Source: Actinomycetota bacterium (GTDB taxonomy: Bacteria; Actinomycetota; Actinomycetes; S36-B12; CAIYMF01). From it: 64,000 bases of DNA. The stretch covers positions 1-64,000 of the forward strand of contig WLRQ01000003.1 of NCBI GenBank assembly GCA_009697815.1. Reading direction: 5' to 3'. Below, in pieces: positions 61,101-64,000 of this stretch (its first letter is position 1; each line of letters starts with the position of its first letter). Position numbers and translations under genes: made by a program. The notes beneath the pieces are model-generated. The model was given only the letters and a program-made list of their open reading frames with translations, made no database searches and was not told the origin of the DNA.

Positions 61101-62249
61101 GGGGGTCGATGTGAGGTCGACGACCGTGCCTGGATTGATCGCCGCCGTGAGGTTGATCGTCGAGGTGAGTTGTTCGATCGGCGCCTGCCCGGCGAGCCCG
61201 CCGTATTCCACGACATACGAGGCCAGGGTGGTGCTCGCTAATCCATCGCTCCACAGGCCCGTGCTCGCGCTGAACATCCCGAAATTGGAACTTCTGGTGG
61301 TGACCCCGGGGCCGCAGTCGTTGGGCTCCCTCAGAACGACAGGGGTCACTCCACTGGCGGAAGCTTGGATCCAGGCATTGAACTGAGACCTGCCTGCCAC
61401 CACAGCGGGAAGTGATGCGGCATAGGTGCAGGTATTGGACCGGAGCCCCTGCTCGGTCAGCGGCTGACCTTTCTCGGGGCCGGCAACCCAGTACCAGTGG
61501 CCCTCCGATGTGGTGTCGGTGGCGTAGGTCGTGGTTCCCGTGGCGGCGTTGATCGGGGCAGACGCGTCCGAGGCGCCGAGCCAACCACCGCTATTGACCT
61601 TTGCGCGGAGAAAGTCGAACTCGTTTTGGCTGGTGACGGTGACGAGGTATCCCGTGAGCCCGTTGAAGGCGCGGCTCGCCGTCGCGGTCTGTGCATCAGC
61701 CCAGGTGACGGCTGAGCCGGTGACGATCTCGTAGTAGTGCCCGTTCTCGACGTTGTACGCGGCTCCGCCTCGCGTTGCCGTGACGGTGATCGTGCCCGTC
61801 TGCGCAACAGCCGGTACGGGCGTCGTGGTGGTGACGCTCAGGCTGGCCAGTGCTGCGTTGACTGCGGCAACGGATCCTTCGATCCCGATGGTGCTTCCGG
61901 TCAGCGGGTAGCCCGTGATCTGCGAGGTCGATCCTTGATCGACGGCGATTGTGCCGAGTGTGGACTTCACGACGACCCGGACGTTGCCTGCGAAGCCGTC
62001 GCTCACGGACACTCCCGGGACCGCGACCGTGCTGCCGCTGGTGACGGTGACATCGGTTGGAGCCGCGATCGCGGCCGCCCCTGCGGCCGCCTGCGAGACC
62101 ATCGGCACGGCGACTGCGGCTACCAGTGCGGCCGCGCCGACAAGATATCGGCGCACCACCGCGGGCGCCGGCCAGAAGGTGATCCGTGGTGAGCGGTGCG
62201 GGTGACCAGCGCGGCGTGGCGAGCGGTGTCTCGCTGAACGCGATGCCAC
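55116..62249 (-). CDS. giant surface protein: C-type-lectin domain, 15 FN3 domains and polytopic membrane domain
   Basis: The 2377-residue protein begins with a signal peptide ending near residue 60 (YLVGAAALVAAVAVPMVSQAAA), then a cadherin/Ig-like strand region (65-160). A C-type-lectin-fold domain follows (about 165-350) with WADAQTATASRAFNGLTGYL, TVTSQNEFDFLRAKV, GWLGASD, EGHWYWVAGPEKG and a Cys pair. Fifteen FN3 domains run from about 375 to 1810, then a beta domain (1811-1930), a first transmembrane helix (about 1937-1957), a Gly/Gln/charged linker, and a polytopic domain of roughly nine to ten helices (about 2005-2377). The GTG at 62249 has GGAGG five bases upstream. Such a chain would project a lectin tip about 15 domains from a multi-pass anchor; the membrane domain's activity is unknown. 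Confidence 0.85.
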   Translation of the reverse strand: MASRSARHRSPRRAGHPHRSPRITFWPAPAVVRRYLVGAAALVAAVAVPMVSQAAAGAAAIAAPTDVTVTSGSTVAVPGVSVSDGFAGNVRVVVKSTLGTIAVDQGSTSQITGYPLTGSTIGIEGSVAAVNAALASLSVTTTTPVPAVAQTGTITVTATRGGAAYNVENGHYYEIVTGSAVTWADAQTATASRAFNGLTGYLVTVTSQNEFDFLRAKVNSGGWLGASDASAPINAATGTTTYATDTTSEGHWYWVAGPEKGQPLTEQGLRSNTCTYAASLPAVVAGRSQFNAWIQASASGVTPVVLREPNDCGPGVTTRSSNFGMFSASTGLWSDGLASTTLASYVVEYGGLAGQAPIEQLTSTINLTAAINPGTVVDLTSTPGDREATLTWTDPADGGAPITSRSIEIEQPTGVWTPVPAAGATITASAASLVGATRSVVVSGLTNAVPVSMRVTVRTSIGATSSDAVTVTSWPPPLTPRNLTAEPGGRELTLAWDAPTSNGDIPVTGYHIEVVGHPELTADVAGDSGSAVVDGLTNGTSYTLGVQARNVVGLGAVTTVSGTPRTVPDPPTGVRGDVGNHTAALTWTPPVDTGGSPITEYTETHDPTGGSCVVVGTSATCTGLSNGTSYTFTVIAHNSAGPSLTGGTNADPIIPRTLPGPPSGVTGIEDDRAARLSWIAPDDNGGDAVSSYSVTVAPADAGASCVGVGTSTTAQCTGLRNGIGYTFTVTAHNAAGASVTGGANLDPIIPRTVPDVPTSVTAVAGDTTLALSWAEPIFDGGSPITGYSVTTTPASEPGSCLVAGAANTVTCTGLTNGTPYTVTVVAQNIAGSSDPSIASDAATPRTVPGAPTVDTVTPDDSSVTVTWTPPSDNGGSAITGYAVTASAATTPPGSPVSCVTNGTTTTAVCEGLDNGTPYTVTVLALNVAGASLTGGSSPEVTPRTVPGAPSNVAGTEGEGSVALIWSVPTDDGGSQITSYTVQPSPANGSCQVSGVTALCSGLTNGTPYTFTVFAHNIAGESVTGGTSPAATPRTTPSAPTAVGAVAGDASVELSWAAPSDSGGSVINGYSVVTTPADGYCTVITVTRSASCTGLTNGRSYTFTVKAHNAAGDSLVGGDSAAVTPRSVPGSPTTVTGTPHDTTVDLTWSAPADNGGSVVTGYVVTTSPTSPAGSCVVVGAATSVTCRNLANGTAYTFNVIAQNIAGDSAPSAESDPITPRTIPGAPTVDTAAPGDGTITLGWTAPADDGGSAITGYVVAVTSITSPASGASTSTGTCDAPVADGVTGAITSICSGLTNGATYVFTVIAQNIVGDSATGGLSPASTPRTVPGAPLLKAPKPDNTAIRLAWTAPYDGGSPITGYTITVEPADGICVIDAPPLGTTATCTGLTNGTSYTFTVTAQNAAVGVARGALSAAIAPRTIPGAPDSVSGTAGDALIDLTWTPPVDDGGAPITQYSVTASSTSPTATAGSCPAVGSATAVRCTGLTNGAAYTVTVLAVNAAGYSATGTSSAVITPITVPGAPTSVVAVPGDTTLAVTWTPPATDGGSPITAYVVTTSPLGGPCVIGAGAASPTVTPTPTDTTALCTGMANGMRYTVTVIAQNSIGDSKASIPSTSVTPLTVPGTPTALAGVAGNGTIALTWKAPTDDGGSDITGYRVSASSAEPSAAVSTCPVSGTATTTTCTGLTNGTPYTLTVTAQNEAGDAAAGAVSDPITPFTVPGAIASITGTLTGTKVAIAWTPPLDVGGSPVIDYMVEYRKSASSSWTQVVATISPVSLDASLGDSVQARVSARNEAGLGPATSLSSPVDLPKPPVIPPIILDLKSAIGLKLGVAQFMITAAHLKPGTGIDAWAFSNQIKLLDEKIDAAGDYTATLAIPSGLESGEHTLLARGVNADGSKVEGRIGFKVDSDGVVSANGAGDPTREPVEGALNTFHALDNPVTLTVAAVATASLLSLAGGGGHSGGNEGGQQEGNVDGLEELEHRQQGEKTKHKRWRDRVRGMRIFSHHALEAITVYLVTFTHSRSPLASRIIADAAPMRAVLGGFSLLLPALGIALGVIAANDAGGQSLPPATWIVAAIVAVGCLDALAGVFATGIYALSVLIGGGVTGLGDIRYILGILLMGCAPGILATYIRNYRRPPPSTIAAWLERIADFVVAPLVAGWAMIKIVLMLSPMHELELPIMSDARLIGLVVVIAMIVRVTIDEVANRWFSERLARYSKTSNEEATKLHKTIALLIKGSLFAFVSVALVGNVWQLYAAAAMLTVPHLLGMFFGGIKNQPKLWQVIPSGLPKLMVELALGALVVIGIGQIFEPGVEMARWGFMLAVVPVFLIDVLKLFGRKAHPGDTRWYLRPRFKAPFYRVLALMVFAVTLELTVPHI
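56820..61127 (-). repeat. array of 15 fibronectin type III repeats (about 285 bp each)
   Basis: Each unit follows the FN3 pattern: W(T)xPxDxGGSxITxY, then GLTNGTxYTxTVxAxNxAG, then a hinge of the form TPRTVPGAPT. Units 3-14 (12 in a row) carry one Cys before and one in CTGLTNGT, a regular pair that could form a disulphide within each domain. Units 1, 2 and 15 lack it and are the most diverged. Confidence 0.9.
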
Positions 62250-62504
62250 TCACCCTCCAACGGGCCGGTGAACGAGACCTCTCGTGAGGTCTGGAACGGG
62301 CTGACTCGGCCTGGCACGTCCCAAGACCGAGGGCGGGCGATGACCGGTGGAAGACCGGACGGGTTCCGCGGCCGCGTGATGGGGGGACGCAGGCTGCACG
62401 ATACGCGAAATTCGGCCTCGGGAGACTGACCGTCCTGAGGGAAATTGAGTGAAAACCGAGGGTCTGGCCGCGAGCTCACGCGGCGGGGGCCAACCCCTCC
62501 GGGC

Positions 62505-62927
62505 TCAGGGAAGTTCACCCGCTGGGCCGGCGGCGCTCGAGGAGGCATCCGTGTGATGGTGCACGAGCGTCCAGCCCTGGGGCTCGCGTCGGAAGATGTT
62601 GGTCGCACGGTGTGTGAGGCTCACGCTCTCCCCGTTGATGACGTGATCGAGACCGTGCTCGGTGCACGCCGTGTAGCCCATGTCGGTGCCCTCCACCATG
62701 TGCACATCGGACACCTCGATCCGACCGCCCAGACGAATCGCTGCCGAGCGCGCGAACTCGGCGGTGACGGCCGCGCTCCCGGTGATGAAGCCACCGAACG
62801 GCCCGGCGTAGGTGACGTCATCGTGCGTCGACCACAGCGCCTGGACTGGTGCGGGATCTCCCGTGAGCATCACGTTGAGGGCTTCATACAGGCGGTCATG
62901 CGCTGATGCGAGTGTGTCGTCGGCCAT
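62505..62927 (-). CDS. SnoaL/NTF2-like protein
   Basis: The 140-residue cone-shaped alpha+beta fold is recognised from LASAHDRLYEALNVMLTGDPAPVQALWSTHDDVTYAGPFGG, AAVTAEFARSA, and the closing strands SLTHRATNIFRREPQGWTLVHHHTD. Family members are ketosteroid-isomerase-like enzymes or small-ligand-binding proteins; the substrate is not evident. It follows an ABM-like gene by 32 bases in the same direction. Confidence 0.82.
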   Translation of the reverse strand: MADDTLASAHDRLYEALNVMLTGDPAPVQALWSTHDDVTYAGPFGGFITGSAAVTAEFARSAAIRLGGRIEVSDVHMVEGTDMGYTACTEHGLDHVINGESVSLTHRATNIFRREPQGWTLVHHHTDASSSAAGPAGELP

Positions 62928-62959
62928 GGGGTGTCCCTCGGTATGGAGTAATCGCGCGG

Positions 62960-63244
62960 TCAGGCTGTCTGGTAGATCGTGAGTTCAGCGAGATGCTCCT
63001 CGGGGGCGTTGTCGAAGCCGCCCTCGAGTCCGCTGAGTGCTGACATGAGCCGGTCGACGACGAACGTCTCGAATGCCTGCCGGGATTCCCACACCGCGCT
63101 GATGATCCATCCACCATCACAAGGTCCGGCGGCGCTGGAGATCTGACCGGCAGGAAGGTTGCCACCAGGGTGAACGGCGTCGAGAACCACCGCGTACTGA
63201 TCCGCTGTACCTCCGGCGTAGAAATGGGTGATCAGGAACGGCAT
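62960..63244 (-). CDS. ABM-like dimeric alpha/beta-barrel protein
   Basis: The 94-residue protein MPFLITHFYAGGTADQYAVV, with PAGQISSAAGPCDGGWIISAVWESRQAFETFVVDRL and ELTIYQTA, fits the antibiotic-biosynthesis-monooxygenase or EthD-like fold. SD GGAGA precedes the ATG at 63244. Probably one unit with the SnoaL-like gene downstream. Confidence 0.75.
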   Translation of the reverse strand: MPFLITHFYAGGTADQYAVVLDAVHPGGNLPAGQISSAAGPCDGGWIISAVWESRQAFETFVVDRLMSALSGLEGGFDNAPEEHLAELTIYQTA

Positions 63245-63312
63245 GGGGTCTCCTTACCAGCGCGTTCGGCTGTGCGCGGTCGTCGTAGGTGGGTGATCGA
63301 GAATACCGGTGA

Positions 63313-63341
63313 GGCCTCCGACCGGCGTACCGGTGGAGGCC
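63313..63341 (-). terminator. terminator of sodN
   Basis: On the minus strand GGCCTCC-ACCGG pairs with CCGGT-C-GGAGGCC around a TACG tetraloop (12 bp with a one-base bulge), about 70 bases after the sodN stop. Confidence 0.65.
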
Positions 63342-63411
63342 CCATGGCGCAATCTGTGATCAGCCCCGTGTCCCAGCGTAGAACGCCGCGGGCAATCGGG
63401 ACGAGTTTGTA

Positions 63412-63813
63412 CTAAGCCTTCTTGGTCTCCCAGAAGATCTCGGCGATCTCGTCGATCTTGGCGATCAAGTTGTCGGCGACGGCGACGTCCAGGCTGCCCT
63501 TGGTGCCACCGGCACCGGCGAGCTTGGTGGCCTCGTTGAACAGCCCGTTCAAGTTCGGGTACTTCTCGAAGTGCGGGGCCTTGAAGTAGTCGGTCCACAG
63601 CACCCAGAGGTGGTGCTTGACGAGGTCCGAGCGCTCCTCCTTGATGGAGACTGCGCGACCCTGGAAGACGGGGTCGGTGCTCGCGTGGTATTTCTCGATG
63701 CAGGCCTTCACCGACTGCGCCTCGATCTTGGCCTGCGCGGGGTCGTAAACACCGCAGGGCAGGTCGCAGTGGGCGTGAACGGTGACGGTGGGGGAGAACA
63801 GGCGACGCAACAT
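63412..63813 (-). CDS. sodN: nickel superoxide dismutase
   Basis: The 133-residue precursor has a 14-residue propeptide (MLRRLFSPTVTVHA) directly followed by the nickel hook HCDLPCGVYDP. After cleavage this gives His1, Cys2, Cys6 and Tyr9, the complete Ni-binding and catalytic set. The mature length of about 119 residues fits the four-helix NiSOD family. The ATG at 63813 is chosen because the propeptide length fits; the frame runs further to 63969. Its processing protease SodX is encoded divergently. Confidence 0.95.
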   Translation of the reverse strand: MLRRLFSPTVTVHAHCDLPCGVYDPAQAKIEAQSVKACIEKYHASTDPVFQGRAVSIKEERSDLVKHHLWVLWTDYFKAPHFEKYPNLNGLFNEATKLAGAGGTKGSLDVAVADNLIAKIDEIAEIFWETKKA

Positions 63814-63907
63814 GAAGGGCCTCTCGTCGTCGATATGGATCGGATCGGGCTCATCGGGGAGACTACTCCCGCGGGCTTGAGCCAGCACCAGGGAGGGGCG
63901 GTTGCGG

Positions 63908-64000
63908 ATGGGAGTCGGCCGGGCCGTGTCGTGGCCCCTCCTACGTGTCGCGGTCTCGGGTGACTCCATGGGGCCGACGCTCTCCGCGGGCGACTGGCTC
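63908..64000 (+). CDS. sodX: SodX, NiSOD maturation protease (S26 signal-peptidase-like), 5' end only
   Basis: The first 31 codons are visible before the window ends. VAVSGDSMGPTLSAGDWL is the signal-peptidase I box (SGxSMxPTLxxGD), with the Ser before Met as nucleophile. The protein starts MGVGRAVSWPLL, so there is no long N-terminal membrane anchor before the catalytic box, as in SodX proteins that trim the NiSOD propeptide. Divergent from sodN with a 94-base gap. TTG at 63902 is an alternative start. Confidence 0.75.
   Translation, partial: MGVGRAVSWPLLRVAVSGDSMGPTLSAGDWL

Noticed and set aside
55116-62249. CRISPR-like repeats
   Set aside because: The regular repeats are protein-coding FN3 units of about 285 bp with drifting sequence, not short identical repeats with spacers.

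Overview
The window comes from a high-GC Actinomycetota chromosome, most likely an aquatic one. The markers for this are a WhiB protein, the SigR/RsrA thiol-stress pair, a 24-residue bL37 ribosomal protein, a mycobacterial-type Sdh1 succinate dehydrogenase, a nickel superoxide dismutase with its SodX protease, and a PdtaS-type kinase. A green-tuned proton-pumping rhodopsin of the proteorhodopsin/xanthorhodopsin type points to sunlit water. The order sigR, rsrA, small biotinyl protein, pdtaS, whiB resembles the sigH-whiB1 region of Mycobacterium. Many genes have a TAnnnT -10 box 6-8 bases before the start codon and look leaderless.

Layout. 1-5.1 kb: the 3' part of a large secreted repeat protein, a VOC protein, a tandem dimeric alpha/beta-barrel protein and two small unknowns. 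5.1-5.9 kb: rhodopsin. 6.1-10.6 kb: a decayed island at tRNA-Arg(TCT), bounded by a perfect 49-bp direct repeat. It carries an HsdR remnant, a DUF4839 lipoprotein, a terC-gre operon under a yybP-ykoY-type (manganese) riboswitch, and a Bax inhibitor-1/YccA pseudogene. 10.7-26.9 kb: housekeeping and metabolism (SSB, EttA, MFS-MarR with an operator, truncated globin, SDR, MscS, prolyl oligopeptidase, MalQ, DUF1015, M20 peptidase). 27-35.3 kb: the sdhCAB operon, FdhD plus a YdeP-type molybdo-oxidoreductase, and a P450. 35.3-42.5 kb: CBS protein, HisN, RsgA-AroA, SRAP, SigR-RsrA, bL37.

42.5-51 kb is a signalling block. Two unknown genes diverge from a pair of membrane HD-GYP proteins, the first with an intact catalytic motif and the second degenerate. 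A biotinyl-domain protein, a PilT-like ATPase, PdtaS and WhiB follow, the last with a perfect CRP-type operator upstream. The 750-bp region ahead of the HD-GYP pair has two palindromes, a long-range RNA helix, a 21-codon ORF and a sigma28/WhiG-like promoter, and is the least explained part of the window.

51-62.3 kb: diacylglycerol-kinase family protein, GNAT, PAS-only protein, LrgAB, and a 2377-residue surface protein joining a signal peptide, a C-type-lectin domain, 15 fibronectin III domains and a polytopic membrane domain in one chain. 62.5-64 kb: SnoaL-like and ABM-like proteins, then sodN divergent from the truncated sodX. I saw no insertion sequence, CRISPR array, rRNA or complete integrase.
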